This document shows positions 8,234 to 18,255 of a DNA stretch of 64,000 nucleotides, in pieces. The notes beneath the pieces were generated by a model. It worked only from the letters and a program-made list of their open reading frames with translations, was not told where the DNA came from and did not search any database. A program made the translations under genes and the position numbers. This DNA comes from Loktanella atrilutea. Lineage in GTDB: Bacteria; Pseudomonadota; Alphaproteobacteria; Rhodobacterales; Rhodobacteraceae. Position 1 is the first letter of the stretch. Every line of letters starts with the position of its first letter. Where the stretch lies: assembly GCF_900128995.1 (NCBI RefSeq), contig NZ_FQUE01000009.1, positions 1 through 64,000 of the forward strand. Direction: 5' to 3'.

Positions 8234-9013
8234 ATGAACATACTCTTGATCGGATGCGGCAAGATGGGTGGCGCAATGCTGCGTCAGTGGACCAGTCGTG
8301 GTGCCCACAGCTTTACCGTTGCCGACCCTGCTGCCACCGACCTGCCGGATGGCGTGACCCACGTGACACGAGCGGCCGACCTGCCAACGGGTGCCTTCGA
8401 TGTCGCCCTGATTGCGATCAAGCCGCAGATGATCGCCGACGTGCTGCCTGACTATGTACATGCCGTGAAGGACGGCGGCACTTTCGTATCGATCGCCGCA
8501 GGCGCCAGTGTGGCGTCGATCGAAAAGGTCGTAGGCGACGTGGCCATCGTGCGGGTCATGCCGAACATGGCGGCGTTGGTCGGAATGGGCGTTTCGGGAC
8601 TTTATGCGAATGCCCGCTGCACGCCTCAGCAGGCACAGGCGATCACGGACCTGATCGACCAGACCGGCACGTGCATCCCGGTCGAGAGCGAGGATCAGAT
8701 CGACCGGTTGACTGCCGTCAGCGGCAGCGGTCCCGGTTACGTTTTCGAGGTCCTGCGCAGCTATGTCGCCGCCGCCGAGGCGCTTGGCTTTGACCACGAC
8801 ACGGCGCGGACACTGGTGTTTGATACGGTCAGCGGCACGGTCGAGGCCGCCCGCCAGTCAGACCTGACGCTGGAGGAGCTACGCAATTCCGTGACCAGCA
8901 AGAACGGCACCACGCAGGCAGGGCTGGATGCATTGAGGCGCGACGGCACGCTGGACGACCTGTTTCACACCACCCTTCAGGCGGCCTACGCCCGCGCGGG
9001 TGAACTGAAGTAA
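8234..9013 (+). CDS. proC: Pyrroline-5-carboxylate reductase
   Basis: This is the last step of proline synthesis: NAD(P)H reduction of 1-pyrroline-5-carboxylate to proline. The N-terminal Rossmann motif reads LLIGCGKMGGAM. The diagnostic C-terminal signature lies in LTAVSGSGPGYVFEV and continues into LRNSVTSKNGTTQAGL. The length of 259 residues is normal. The start at 8234 follows AAGGAGACGAAG. It is encoded 36 bases before proA in the same operon. Confidence 0.95.
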   Translation: MNILLIGCGKMGGAMLRQWTSRGAHSFTVADPAATDLPDGVTHVTRAADLPTGAFDVALIAIKPQMIADVLPDYVHAVKDGGTFVSIAAGASVASIEKVVGDVAIVRVMPNMAALVGMGVSGLYANARCTPQQAQAITDLIDQTGTCIPVESEDQIDRLTAVSGSGPGYVFEVLRSYVAAAEALGFDHDTARTLVFDTVSGTVEAARQSDLTLEELRNSVTSKNGTTQAGLDALRRDGTLDDLFHTTLQAAYARAGELK

Positions 9014-9049
9014 GACGTGGCAGTTCAACTGTCACGGAAAGGAGATACG

Positions 9050-10321
9050 ATGAACGATATGAGCACAGAGATGAACCCGGACGTTGAAGCTGTCGTGGCC
9101 GACCTCGGTCGCCGCGCCAAGGCCGCGGCGCGCGATCTGTCCATGGCCACGACGGAGGCCCGCAATCTTGCGCTGACCGAAGCGGCCAAGGCCCTGCGGG
9201 CACGCACGGCAGAGATCCTTGCTGCGAATGCCAAGGATCTCGACAGCGTCAGCGGCAAGGATGCAGCCTTCATCGACCGGCTGACGCTGACAGAGGACCG
9301 CGTTGCGGCCATGGCCGATGCGCTGGACGCAATCGCCGGGCAGGACGATCCACTGGGACGCACGCTTGCGACCTTCGACCGTCCCAACGGGCTGAAGATC
9401 GACCGCGTCAGCGTCCCCATCGGCGTGATCGCCATGATCTATGAATCGCGTCCGAACGTCGGCTCGGATGCCGGCGCGCTTTGCATCAAGTCGGGCAATG
9501 CCGTCATCCTGCGGGGTGGGTCGGAAAGCCTGCAGTCTTCGCGCGTCATCGTGGCCTGCCTGTCGCAGGGTCTTAGTGCTGCGGGCCTGCCGACGGATGC
9601 GGTACAGATGGTCGACATGCGCGACCGGGATGCGGTCAAGGCCCTGCTGCATAGCACGGGCACTGTCGATCTTGTCATTCCGCGCGGCGGGCGGGGCCTC
9701 GTATCGCTGGTCCAGCGTGAGGCGCGCGTACCGACATTGCTGCACCTCGACGGCAACAACCACACCTACCTGCATGAAAGCGCCGATATCGAAAAGGCCG
9801 TCGGCATCGTCCGGAACGCCAAGATGCGACGCACGGGTATCTGCGGCGCCACGGAATGCGTCGTGATTGACGCGAGTGTCGCCGATCAGATGCTCCCCCG
9901 GCTTGCGGCGGCCCTGACGGATTGCGAGCTGCGCGGCGACGAAATGGCTCGGCGTATCCTGCCGGATATGGCAGAAGCGACCGACGAGGACTGGAATACA
10001 GAATACCTGAGCAACATCATGTCCGTGAAGGTCGTGGATGATGCGGATGCCGCGATCGCCTTTGTCCAGGCCCATTCCTCGGGCCACACGGACGCCATCG
10101 TGGCAGAAGACGTGCAGGTCGCCAGACGATTCATGGCCGCAATCGACTCTGCTGTCGTGATGCACAACGCTTCGACCCAGTTTTCCGACGGCGGAGAATT
10201 CGGCATGGGGGCAGAGATCGGGATTGCCACGGGCAAGATGCACGCGCGCGGACCTGTCGGGGCAGAGCAACTGACGAGCTTCAAATATTTCGTCTACGGT
10301 AACGGGCAGCAACGGGATTGA
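9050..10321 (+). CDS. proA: Glutamate-5-semialdehyde dehydrogenase (gamma-glutamyl phosphate reductase)
   Basis: This is the second step of proline synthesis: NADPH-dependent reduction of gamma-glutamyl phosphate to glutamate semialdehyde. The fold is of the aldehyde-dehydrogenase type, with the ProA motifs [15 protein letters not shown], catalytic Cys in RTGICGATE and the C-terminal [20 protein letters not shown]. Start: ATG 9050 has AAAGGAG at the right distance; the in-frame GTG at 9017 lacks one. The length is 423 residues. It works with ProB, which passes it the unstable phosphate. Confidence 0.95.
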   Translation: MNDMSTEMNPDVEAVVADLGRRAKAAARDLSMATTEARNLALTEAAKALRARTAEILAANAKDLDSVSGKDAAFIDRLTLTEDRVAAMADALDAIAGQDDPLGRTLATFDRPNGLKIDRVSVPIGVIAMIYESRPNVGSDAGALCIKSGNAVILRGGSESLQSSRVIVACLSQGLSAAGLPTDAVQMVDMRDRDAVKALLHSTGTVDLVIPRGGRGLVSLVQREARVPTLLHLDGNNHTYLHESADIEKAVGIVRNAKMRRTGICGATECVVIDASVADQMLPRLAAALTDCELRGDEMARRILPDMAEATDEDWNTEYLSNIMSVKVVDDADAAIAFVQAHSSGHTDAIVAEDVQVARRFMAAIDSAVVMHNASTQFSDGGEFGMGAEIGIATGKMHARGPVGAEQLTSFKYFVYGNGQQRD

Positions 10322-10377
10322 TGCTTTAAATCATCATCCCGGACGCGTGGAACAGGCATAGAGGTCGTCGGAGACGC

Positions 10378-12906
10378 ATGAACACGACAGACAACCACCT
10401 TGCCGACCCCCGCAACTGCGTTCAGGTGCGGGGCGCGCGCGTTCACAATCTCAAGGATGTGGACATCGATATTCCGCGCGACGCGCTGGTGGTCTTCACC
10501 GGTATCTCAGGCTCGGGCAAGTCATCGTTGGCCTTCGGGACGCTGTTCGCAGAGTCCCAGCGGCGGTTTCTGGACTCCGTCTCGCCCTACGCCCGTCGCC
10601 TGATCGATCAGGTGGGAGAGCCGGACGTGGACAGCATCGAAGGGCTGCCGCCTGCGGTAGCCCTGCAGCAGCAACGAGGCGCGCCGTCGGCCCGCTCTTC
10701 CGTCGGGAGCGTCACGACGATTTCGAACGGTCTGCGGATGCTCTATTCCCGTGCGGGCGATTATCCGGAGGGGCAAGGTATCCTCTATGCCGACGCGTTC
10801 TCGCCGAATACGCCCGACGGCGCCTGCCCGCGCTGCCACGGCATCGGGCGCATCTTCGATGTGACCGAGGAACTGCTGGTCCCTGACCCCACAAAGACGA
10901 TCCGCGAGGGCGCCATTGCCGGTTGGCCGCCCGCCTGGGGCGGGCAGAACCTGCGCGATATCCTGATCTCTTTGGGTCACGACATCGACACCTCTTGGGA
11001 TAACCTGCCGCGGGACACGCGCGACTGGATCCTGTTTACCGATGAGGCGCCGGAGGTACCGGTCTATGCCCGGATGACCCCGGAAGAAACGCAGCGGGCG
11101 CGGGCGGAGGATCGCTCGCCGACCTACATGGGCACCTTCACCAGTGCGCGGAACTACGTGCTTCATTCCTATGCCACGACGCAAAGCGCGCGGACGAAAA
11201 AGCGCGTGTCACAATTCATGGATATCTCCGTCTGCCCGGTTTGCGACGGCAAAAAGCTGAAGCAGGAGTCGCTGTCGGTCACGTTCGAAGGATTGGATAT
11301 CGGCGAGCTTTCGCGGCTGACGTTGCAAGATCTGGCTGCGTTGCTGCGCAGGCGGGCCGACCGGGACCCGGTGGCGGATGACCGAACCCCCGAAAAGACC
11401 ATCGTCGCACAACGCATCACGCGCGACATCATGGCCCGCGTGGCGGGGCTGACCCGGCTGGGCCTCGGGTATCTGTCACTCGACCGCAACACGGCCACCC
11501 TGTCGCCGGGCGAGATGCAGCGACTGCGGCTGGCGACGCAGATCAGGTCGCAGCTGTTCGGTGTGGTCTACGTGCTGGACGAGCCCTCGGCCGGGCTGCA
11601 TCCATCCGATACGCAGGCCTTGCTCGGCGCGCTGGACGATCTGAAGGGTGCCGGCAATTCCCTCTTCGTGGTCGAACACGATGTCAGCGTGATCCATCAC
11701 GCCGACTGGATCGTTGACATCGGGCCCAAAGCCGGAACCGAAGGGGGTAGTGTCGTTTTCAGCGGTCCGGTCGCCGGGCTGAAGGATATAGAGATTTCCT
11801 CGACCGCGCGGCATCTGTTCGGCACGGCGGAGATGGATGGGCGAACCCCTAGAGAACCGGTGGGCTGGCTGCGTCTGGCCGGGATTTCGCGCAACAACCT
11901 TCACGGTATCGATGCAAATCTGCCGCTGGGGGTCTTGGCAACGGTGACGGGCGTTTCGGGGTCCGGCAAGTCCAGTCTCATCAGTCAGGCGCTGGTGGAA
12001 TTCGTCGGACAGGCCCTAGGGCACAAGCCGGTGACCGAACCCGGAGAAGCCGAGCCGGAATTGCTGGAACGGGACTTCGACATTCCGACCGGCGGACATA
12101 TTGCCGACGGGATGCAGCATATCCGCCGTCTGGTCGTGGTGGATCAGAAACCCATCGGCCGCACGCCGCGTTCCAATCTGGCGACCTATACCGGTCTCTT
12201 CGATCATGTGCGCAAGCTCTTTGCCGCAACTGAAACGGCACGGGTCAGAGGGTACGACGCCGGGCGATTCTCATTCAACGTCGCCAAGGGCCGCTGCCCG
12301 CACTGCGAAGGCGCAGGTTTCGTCAGTGTCGAGCTGCTTTTCCTGCCCAGCGTTTATGCGCCCTGCCCTGTGTGTCACGGTCAGCGCTATAACGACGAGA
12401 CGCTGGAGGTTCGTTACTGCGACAGGACCATCGCAGAGGTTCTGGATCTGACGGTGGACATGGCGCAGGACGTCTTTGTCGACGATCCCGCCATCCAGCG
12501 CGCCCTCGCGGCGCTGGGTCAGGTAGGCCTGGGTTATCTGCGATTGGGTCAGCCGGCCACGGAACTCTCGGGCGGCGAGGCGCAGAGGATCAAGCTGGCC
12601 ACGGAACTGCAGCGGGCGCAGCGCAGCGACACACTCTACGTTCTGGATGAACCGACCACCGGCCTGCATCCGGCGGATGTCACTCTCCTGCTCACGCAGT
12701 TGGAGCGGCTGGTAGAGGCGGGAAACTCCGTCATCATGGTCGAACACAACATGCTGGTGGCGCGGCACAGCGACTGGATTGTCGATATCGGCCCCGGTGC
12801 CGGGGGAGAGGGTGGCCGGATCGTAGCCGAGGGGCCGCCCCGGGACGTTGCCCGATCCACCTTAAGCCGGACCGCACCCTTTCTATATCCGCGCCAACTG
12901 GCCTGA
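10378..12906 (+). CDS. uvrA2: UvrA-like ABC ATPase, class II (UvrA2) paralogue
   Basis: This is a DNA-damage-recognition ATPase of the UvrA family in its short form. The 842 residues (house-keeping UvrA is about 940-960) fit the class that lacks the UvrB-interaction insert. Walker A motifs are GISGSGKSS near residue 42 and GVSGSGKSS near 525. ABC signatures are LSPGEMQRL and LSGGEAQRI. Zinc cysteines appear as CPRCHG, CPVCDG and the pair CPHCEG/CPVCHG. Known UvrA2 proteins bind DNA and have been tied to tolerance of DNA-binding drugs; a transport or repair role here is not shown by sequence. It is a single gene, 56 bases after proA, with a palindrome after its stop. Confidence 0.88.
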   Translation: MNTTDNHLADPRNCVQVRGARVHNLKDVDIDIPRDALVVFTGISGSGKSSLAFGTLFAESQRRFLDSVSPYARRLIDQVGEPDVDSIEGLPPAVALQQQRGAPSARSSVGSVTTISNGLRMLYSRAGDYPEGQGILYADAFSPNTPDGACPRCHGIGRIFDVTEELLVPDPTKTIREGAIAGWPPAWGGQNLRDILISLGHDIDTSWDNLPRDTRDWILFTDEAPEVPVYARMTPEETQRARAEDRSPTYMGTFTSARNYVLHSYATTQSARTKKRVSQFMDISVCPVCDGKKLKQESLSVTFEGLDIGELSRLTLQDLAALLRRRADRDPVADDRTPEKTIVAQRITRDIMARVAGLTRLGLGYLSLDRNTATLSPGEMQRLRLATQIRSQLFGVVYVLDEPSAGLHPSDTQALLGALDDLKGAGNSLFVVEHDVSVIHHADWIVDIGPKAGTEGGSVVFSGPVAGLKDIEISSTARHLFGTAEMDGRTPREPVGWLRLAGISRNNLHGIDANLPLGVLATVTGVSGSGKSSLISQALVEFVGQALGHKPVTEPGEAEPELLERDFDIPTGGHIADGMQHIRRLVVVDQKPIGRTPRSNLATYTGLFDHVRKLFAATETARVRGYDAGRFSFNVAKGRCPHCEGAGFVSVELLFLPSVYAPCPVCHGQRYNDETLEVRYCDRTIAEVLDLTVDMAQDVFVDDPAIQRALAALGQVGLGYLRLGQPATELSGGEAQRIKLATELQRAQRSDTLYVLDEPTTGLHPADVTLLLTQLERLVEAGNSVIMVEHNMLVARHSDWIVDIGPGAGGEGGRIVAEGPPRDVARSTLSRTAPFLYPRQLA

Positions 12907-12912
12907 AGGTCC

Positions 12913-12928
12913 GGTCTGCCGGCAGACC
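12913..12928. terminator. Palindrome after uvrA2, possible terminator
   Basis: A perfect 16-bp palindrome, ggtctgccggcagacc, starts seven bases after the uvrA2 stop. It lies between convergent genes (uvrA2 and the M23 peptidase). There is no T-run, so its strength is uncertain. Confidence 0.4.
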
Positions 12929-13042
12929 GACGGCGGACCGCGCCTCGGTTCTGTTGCTCGGCCGGATCTTCGGTTCGCTGCCATCTGCACATCATGAAGT
13001 GCAGGTTCGACAAGACCGATGACAGGCTGGCCTGACCGGACG

Positions 13043-14341
13043 TTATCCTTTTGCCGCGATCAGTCGGGCCATTTCGTTCTGCATCGTATCCACGAGCGCG
13101 AGCGGTTCAGCCGTGCGGGTATCGCCATCGGGCTGGCGAAGCCGTGTGTCGGCAAGTGGAGATACCGCTTCACCGTTGATCCGGATCTCGTAGTGCAGGT
13201 GTGGTGCGGTCGAGGTGCCGGTCGATCCGGCGCGACCGAGTTCCGTTCCCGCATTGACCCGCTGTCCGACCTTCAGTTTATCGTTCAACGCGCTCAGGTG
13301 TGCATAGCGGGTCATGACGCCCCGGCCATGATCCAATTCCACGACGGTTCCGTAGCCGCTGCGCTTGCCCATGTAGGCCACCCTGCCCTTTTGTGTCGCC
13401 TCGACGACCGAACCCTGCGGCGCCGCGAAATCCAGACCGCTGTGCATCCGCATCGTCCCGTGAACGGGGTGCATCCGCATCCCGAAGGATGAACTGAGCC
13501 GGGCACCGCGGATCGGTTGGTCGAAGGTCTTTAGGAGCTCTCCGTCCTTGAAGATCCGTGTCTGTCGGGAATTGTCGTCCGGCCACATGATCTGATAGCG
13601 GCCATCGGTCAGGTCGAGTTGGGCGTAGTCGATGGTCGGATCGCCGACCACCCGATCGCCGGATCGGAACTCCCGCCACATCAGGCGAATGTGCTCACCG
13701 CCGCCAAGGTGCGCACGCAAGTCGAAGGTTTCCGCCAGAATCAACTCCAGATCCGTGGCGAAACGTGTCGGCATCCCGGCCCTGTCCAGCGCTGCGAAGA
13801 TGGAACTATCGACAGTCGCCTCGCCCGCGCGGCGGACACTTGTCAGCTGTGGTGCAAGCCTGTCGACAGAGGGCGTGGGTCCGAAGGTTGCCTGAATACG
13901 TGACCCGTCCTCGATTTCCAGCGTCGCGGTACGGGGTGTTCCGTCCGCCTTCAGTCCGAGGCTCAGGACATGGCCGGGCTGAATGTGCTGCAGATCGAAC
14001 GCAGAGCCAAGTGCGCCAGTGACCGCGCGGCTGGTCTCTTTGTCCAGCCCTGCCTCTGTCAGAAGGCCCGACACACTGTCGCCCGGGCCGACAACCTTCG
14101 ACCATATCGGCAAAGGTGCGACAGCAGGTGCCGCTTCGTCGTCCGGCATATCGGTCGCGGGTGCAGTATCGACGGTCAGCGCCGCCGATGCTTCGTTCTG
14201 AAGGACAGCCGGGTCATCGGCAGACGTGTCCATCTGTATTGAAATGCCGGCGGCCACACCGCCTGCGACCAGCATGGCCGCCCAATATCTGAGCCTGATC
14301 AACATATCCCAGCCAGCCACGTTTCTTGTCTTTGAAGGCAT
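13043..14341 (-). CDS. M23-family peptidoglycan endopeptidase, membrane-anchored
   Basis: This is a cell-wall hydrolase or hydrolase-like protein facing the periplasm. An N-terminal membrane anchor (about residues 17-36) precedes a variable region with an OapA/LysM-like part (SVSGLLTEAGL, IQPGHVLSLGL). The C-terminal lysostaphin-type metallopeptidase has zinc ligands in HSGLD and HLHYE and a central YGTVVELDHG. The length is 432 residues. Both zinc motifs are intact, so it should be active, cutting stem-peptide cross-links. ATG 14341 is taken as the start, with GAGGG immediately before; an internal ATG at 14305 would also keep the anchor. Confidence 0.85.
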   Translation of the reverse strand: MPSKTRNVAGWDMLIRLRYWAAMLVAGGVAAGISIQMDTSADDPAVLQNEASAALTVDTAPATDMPDDEAAPAVAPLPIWSKVVGPGDSVSGLLTEAGLDKETSRAVTGALGSAFDLQHIQPGHVLSLGLKADGTPRTATLEIEDGSRIQATFGPTPSVDRLAPQLTSVRRAGEATVDSSIFAALDRAGMPTRFATDLELILAETFDLRAHLGGGEHIRLMWREFRSGDRVVGDPTIDYAQLDLTDGRYQIMWPDDNSRQTRIFKDGELLKTFDQPIRGARLSSSFGMRMHPVHGTMRMHSGLDFAAPQGSVVEATQKGRVAYMGKRSGYGTVVELDHGRGVMTRYAHLSALNDKLKVGQRVNAGTELGRAGSTGTSTAPHLHYEIRINGEAVSPLADTRLRQPDGDTRTAEPLALVDTMQNEMARLIAAKG

Positions 14342-14469
14342 CCCTCGTGCCGTGAGTGATATGTCTTTGTCGGAATGACAATGGGGATGACAATTTCCGG
14401 CAAGACCTTGCCTGCTGCGCTGTGGATTTCAAAACAAATCCCGTGGTCTTGCAGGCGCCCGACTGCTTG

Positions 14470-14487
14470 GTGCCGGGCGCCCGGCAC
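14470..14487 (-). terminator. Perfect palindrome at the end of the dehydratase operon
   Basis: An 18-bp perfect palindrome, gtgccgggcgcccggcac, lies directly after the stop (14489-14491) of the minus-strand dehydratase gene. It could fold as a terminator stem. No T-run follows, so it is called with modest confidence. Confidence 0.45.
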
Positions 14488-14488
14488 G

Positions 14489-16273
14489 TCAGTGGTTGTG
14501 CCGCGGCAAGGTCCGGCTGATCCGCTGAAAATCGTCGGCCCCCCTTATCGTGGCACCTTCGTCCAGTTGCGTTGCAGTCTCTCGGTAGAGGCGTTGCCAC
14601 GGCGTAGCGGAGGGGCGGGTCTCCGGCAGACCCGCAGCCTTGCGTTTCGCGATTTCCGCCTCGTCGACAAGCATGTTGCACTGACCCTCGTTCAGGTCGA
14701 TGCGGATCCGGTCGCCAGTGCGAAGCCATGCCAGCCCGCCCCCCGCAGCGCTTTCCGGTGCTGCGTTCAGGATCGACGGACTGTCGGCGGTCCCGGACTG
14801 ACGCCCGTCGCCAATCGTCGGCAGGCTGCGAATGCCCGCCTGGATCAAGCGGTCGGGCGGCTGCATGTTCGTGACCTCGGCCGACCCGGGCCAGCCCAGC
14901 GGGCCGGCGCCCCGGATTACCAGGATGGACGACGCGTCGATGTCCAGTGCGGGATCGTTGATCCGGGCATGATAATCCTCCGACCCTTCGAAGACGAAGG
15001 CGGTGCCTTCGAACGTGTTCTCCCGACCCGGCTCCGACAGATAGCGGGCACGGAAGTCATCAGAGATCGCACTGGTCTTCATGATCGCGACGTCGAACAG
15101 ATTGCCGCTGAGCACGAGGAAACCCGCCCGCTCCATCATAGGCTGGGCGAAGGGCTTGATGACCTCCCGGTCGGTGCTCTCGCGCCCCTTGAGGTTCTCG
15201 TCCATCGTCTGCCCGGTCACGGTGGGGCAGCTGCCGTCGAGGTGGCCTGCCTGCAGCAGTTCCCACATGATCGCTGGCACGCCGCCCGCGCGGTGGAACC
15301 TCTCTCCCAGATAGGCCCCCGACGGTTGGACATTGGCCAACAGTGGGATGTCATAACCATAGGCCTGCCAGTCGTCGGAGGTCAGCTCGACCCCCGCGTG
15401 GCGAGCCATGGCCATAAGATGCGGTTGGGCGTTGGTCGATCCGCCGATGGCGGAATTGACGCGGATCGCGTTCAGGAATGCTGCGCGGGTCAGGATGTCC
15501 GAGGGACGGATGTCCTGCATCACCAGCTCCACCGCCCGCTGCCCGGTGCGATAGGCGATTTGCCCCCGCGCGCGATAGGGCGCGGGGATCGCGGCACAGC
15601 CGGTCAGGGACATACCGAGCGCCTCTGCGATCGCATTCATCGTCGAGGCGGTGCCCATCGTGTTGCAGTGCCCGATGGAAGGGGCCGAATCGAGGGCGGT
15701 TTCAAGGAATTCGTCGCGGCTGATCTCTCCCGCCGCGAGCCTGCGGCGCGACTGCCAGATGACGGTGCCGGATCCGACCAGCTTGCCCTCGTGCCAGCCG
15801 TCCAGCATCGGCCCGCCCGATAGCACGATCGCGGGCAGGTCCACCGTGGCCGCGGCCATGATCGCCGAGGGCGTGGTCTTGTCACAGCCCGTCGTCAGCA
15901 CGACGCCGTCGAACGGGTAGCCGAACAGCAGTTCCACCAGCCCGAGGTAGGCGAGGTTGCGGTCCAGCGCGGCGGTGGGGCGCTTGCAGTTCTCGAACAG
16001 GGGATGGGTCGGAAATTCGATCGGAATGCCGCCCGCGTCGCGGATGCCGTCGCGGACGCGCTTCGCCAGATCCAGATGGTGGCGGTTGCAGGGGGTCAGG
16101 TCGCTGCCCGACTGGGCGATGCCGATGATCGGCTTGCCGGATCGCAGCTCCTCTGGTGTGGTACCGTAGTTCATGAACCGTTCGAGGTAGAGCGCGGTCA
16201 GGTCGGCGTGGTCGGGATTGTCGAACCAGTCCTGCGACCGCAGGCGACGGATCGGTGTATCTGGCGATGTCAT
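14489..16273 (-). CDS. IlvD/Edd-family sugar-acid dehydratase (arabonate/xylonate type)
   Basis: An iron-sulfur dehydratase that converts an aldonate to a 2-keto-3-deoxy sugar acid. The FeS cysteines stand in DLTPCNRHH (near residue 61), TTGCDKTTPS and IGHCNTMGTAST. AIGGSTNAQPH is the usual substrate-site motif. The N-terminal RSQDWFDNPDHADLTALY and the length of 594 residues fit the pentonate (L-arabonate/D-xylonate) branch rather than the house-keeping branched-chain enzyme. It is last in a three-gene minus operon, overlapping the reductase gene by 4 bp. The partner 2-keto-3-deoxy acid dehydratase is encoded at 19468. The exact sugar acid is not determinable here. Confidence 0.85.
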   Translation of the reverse strand: MTSPDTPIRRLRSQDWFDNPDHADLTALYLERFMNYGTTPEELRSGKPIIGIAQSGSDLTPCNRHHLDLAKRVRDGIRDAGGIPIEFPTHPLFENCKRPTAALDRNLAYLGLVELLFGYPFDGVVLTTGCDKTTPSAIMAAATVDLPAIVLSGGPMLDGWHEGKLVGSGTVIWQSRRRLAAGEISRDEFLETALDSAPSIGHCNTMGTASTMNAIAEALGMSLTGCAAIPAPYRARGQIAYRTGQRAVELVMQDIRPSDILTRAAFLNAIRVNSAIGGSTNAQPHLMAMARHAGVELTSDDWQAYGYDIPLLANVQPSGAYLGERFHRAGGVPAIMWELLQAGHLDGSCPTVTGQTMDENLKGRESTDREVIKPFAQPMMERAGFLVLSGNLFDVAIMKTSAISDDFRARYLSEPGRENTFEGTAFVFEGSEDYHARINDPALDIDASSILVIRGAGPLGWPGSAEVTNMQPPDRLIQAGIRSLPTIGDGRQSGTADSPSILNAAPESAAGGGLAWLRTGDRIRIDLNEGQCNMLVDEAEIAKRKAAGLPETRPSATPWQRLYRETATQLDEGATIRGADDFQRISRTLPRHNH

Positions 16274-17175
16274 GTGTCGTCCTTCCGGTCAGTCGTCGGA
16301 TTTAGGGATTCCAAGTGCAGCAACAGGCCGCTGTGATCGACCTCTCCGTGCCCCGCCGCCACGAAGGCTTCGAACGCTGAAGAGACGGCTTTGGTCAGGG
16401 GCAATGTCAGGTCGTTGGCATCGGCGAGCGCCGTGACAGCTTTCAGATCCTTCAGATGCAGCCGCGACGGACCGCCGGGCGTGAAATCGCGGGCGATCAT
16501 GCGACCGCCGTGCAAATCGAGGATCCGGCTTTCCGCAAAGCCACCACGGATCGCGTCGCGGAACTTTGCCCGGTCGGCGCCGCCGGCCTCCACCAGCACC
16601 ATCGCCTCGGCAACGGCCCCGATTGTGATCGCAACGATCTGCTGGTTGGCCAGTTTGCAGACCTGTCCGGCCCCGGCGGGGCCGACATGGGTCAGCCGGC
16701 CCAACGGTTCCATGACGGGGGCGATGCGGGCAATCACGTCCGGCGCGCCGCCGGCCATCAGGGCGAGCGTCCCCGCCTCGGCCCCCGCGACCCCGCCCGA
16801 GACGGGGCAGTCGACTGCGGCGATCCCCCGGTCGGCCAGCCGCTGCGCATGGTCGCGCGCCTGCGCCGGCGCGATCGAGGAGGTATCGACGACCACCGCG
16901 CCGGCGGAAATCGCCTCGACTGTCCCGCTGCCGAAAAGCACGTCGGCGACCGCGGTGGCGTCCGAGAGCATGGTGAAGACAACCTCGGCCCCGGCCCCGG
17001 CCTCAGCCGGGGTGGCGGCGACGGTAGCCCCGTCACCGGCCAGCGCCTGCGCCTTTTCGGACGCCCGGTTCCAGACCGTCACGCGGTGGCCGGCCCCCAG
17101 CAGGCGGCGCACCATCGGCGCACCCATCAGGCCGGTGCCCAGAAAAGCAATGCTCACTGAAGCGGCCCCGGTCAC
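16270..17175 (-). CDS. NAD(P)-dependent hydroxyacid dehydrogenase, 3-hydroxyisobutyrate/threonate dehydrogenase family
   Basis: A beta-hydroxyacid dehydrogenase. The Rossmann motif FLGTGLMGAPM is at residues 10-20. The substrate-binding signature is DCPVSGGVAGAEAGTLA, and the catalytic lysine stands in GQVCKLANQQ near residue 174. The 301 residues fit 3-hydroxyisobutyrate, tartronate-semialdehyde (GarR) and L-threonate (LtnD) dehydrogenases. Given the neighbours (DenD-like enzyme, sugar-acid dehydratase) it probably oxidises or reduces a short sugar acid. It overlaps both neighbours by 4 bp, so the operon is translationally coupled. Confidence 0.82.
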   Translation of the reverse strand: MTGAASVSIAFLGTGLMGAPMVRRLLGAGHRVTVWNRASEKAQALAGDGATVAATPAEAGAGAEVVFTMLSDATAVADVLFGSGTVEAISAGAVVVDTSSIAPAQARDHAQRLADRGIAAVDCPVSGGVAGAEAGTLALMAGGAPDVIARIAPVMEPLGRLTHVGPAGAGQVCKLANQQIVAITIGAVAEAMVLVEAGGADRAKFRDAIRGGFAESRILDLHGGRMIARDFTPGGPSRLHLKDLKAVTALADANDLTLPLTKAVSSAFEAFVAAGHGEVDHSGLLLHLESLNPTTDRKDDT

Positions 17176-18155
17176 TGTGCGCCGTCCAGTTCATCCTCGA
17201 TATGATGGCGGATGATGTCGTCGAAGCTGTCCTCTGCAGTGAATCCCAAGGCGCGGGCACGGGTGGCTTCGAACCCCGGAGCCCAGCCTTCGCACATGCG
17301 GGTGATGGCGGCATCGGGTTCGCGGCGAATCAGGGCAACGGCCGCGTCGCCGGCGACGCGGCGCAGCGCCTCGATCTGTTCGCCTACCGTGGCGCTGAGG
17401 CCCGGCATCGACAGGTTGCGGCGCGCGCCAAGCTGGCTCAGGTTCATCGTCGCCGCGTGGATCATGAAGCCGACGGCGGACCGGGGCGAGGTGTGCCAGT
17501 GCCGGATATCGTCCGGGACCGGCAGCACGGCGGGCTGGCCCACCAGCGGTTCGCGCAGGATGCTGGAGAAGAAGCCCGAGGCCGCCTTGTTGGGCTTGCC
17601 CGGCCGGATGCAGAGGGTGGGCAGGCGGATGCCGATGCCATCGAAGAACCCGTGCCGAGTGTAGTCCGCCAGCAGCAGCTCGCTGATCGCCTTCTGCGTG
17701 CCGTAGCTAGTCAGTGGCGTGGTATGGAAATCGTCGGGGATCGGGAAGGGCAGCGGCGCGCCGACCACGGCGATGGACGAGGCGAAGACGACCCGTGGAA
17801 AATAGCCGTCCTCGAGATGCGCGCGGCGGATCGCCTCGAAAAGGTCGCGCGTGCCGTCGAGGTTGATACGGTAGCCCTTCTCGAAATCGGCCTCCGCCTC
17901 GCCCGAGACGATAGCGGCGAAGTGGAAGATCACGTCGGGACGGGTGGCGATCAGGTCCGCTGCGGTGCCGGGCGCGGACAGATCGACTGCAATACGGTTC
18001 GTGGTGCCGTCGAAACTTGTGGGCGCCTCCGGGGCGATCACATCGACAAGCGTCATCGTGTCGATCGTTTGCCCATCAAGTCCTTTGTCATCGACCAATC
18101 GCTGCGTCACCTTGCGGCCGAGCATGCCAGCCGCCCCGATCGTCAGAATGTGCAT
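17172..18155 (-). CDS. denD: NAD-dependent epimerase/dehydrogenase family, D-erythronate dehydrogenase-like
   Basis: An extended short-chain dehydrogenase that begins HILTIGAAGMLGRKV (nucleotide-binding glycines). It has catalytic Ser in VVFASSIAVVG and the Y-x3-K pair in SYGTQK. The C-terminal part matches the DenD group (D-erythronate 2-dehydrogenase), known from tetronate pathways. The start at 18155 is supported by GGAGAAGG; a frame open to 18308 is rejected because it would run through the operator. The length is 327 residues. It is first in the minus operon, 56 bases from a TTGTCTGATAA dyad. The tetronate kinase and isomerase usually seen with DenD are absent, so the substrate may differ. 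Confidence 0.78.
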   Translation of the reverse strand: MHILTIGAAGMLGRKVTQRLVDDKGLDGQTIDTMTLVDVIAPEAPTSFDGTTNRIAVDLSAPGTAADLIATRPDVIFHFAAIVSGEAEADFEKGYRINLDGTRDLFEAIRRAHLEDGYFPRVVFASSIAVVGAPLPFPIPDDFHTTPLTSYGTQKAISELLLADYTRHGFFDGIGIRLPTLCIRPGKPNKAASGFFSSILREPLVGQPAVLPVPDDIRHWHTSPRSAVGFMIHAATMNLSQLGARRNLSMPGLSATVGEQIEALRRVAGDAAVALIRREPDAAITRMCEGWAPGFEATRARALGFTAEDSFDDIIRHHIEDELDGAQ

Positions 18156-18210
18156 CGAAACCTTCTCCGTAATTCGCTGCTGACAGGGGGTCAGCTGTCC
18201 GGTAGTATGA

Positions 18211-18221
18211 TTGTCTGATAA
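18211..18221. promoter_or_regulatory. Operator-like dyad TTGTCTGATAA before denD
   Basis: TTGTC-T-GATAA is a near-perfect odd dyad 56 bases upstream of the denD start. It differs by one base from the dyad at 19403-19413, which sits the same distance before the other arm. The shape (TTGTC-N-GACAA) fits FCD-type GntR operators, and such a regulator is encoded between the two. Confidence 0.6.
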
Positions 18222-18255
18222 CCTGAATACTTCAAGGCCCGGAGCGTGTCCAAGG

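Noticed and set aside
12907-13042. Small gene between uvrA2 and the M23 peptidase
   Set aside because: Only a palindrome is evident; frames are short and lack start signals.
14375-15823. 482-codon plus-strand frame opposite the sugar-acid dehydratase
   Set aside because: The dehydratase has all iron-sulfur cysteines and the right length; the opposite frame has no motif.
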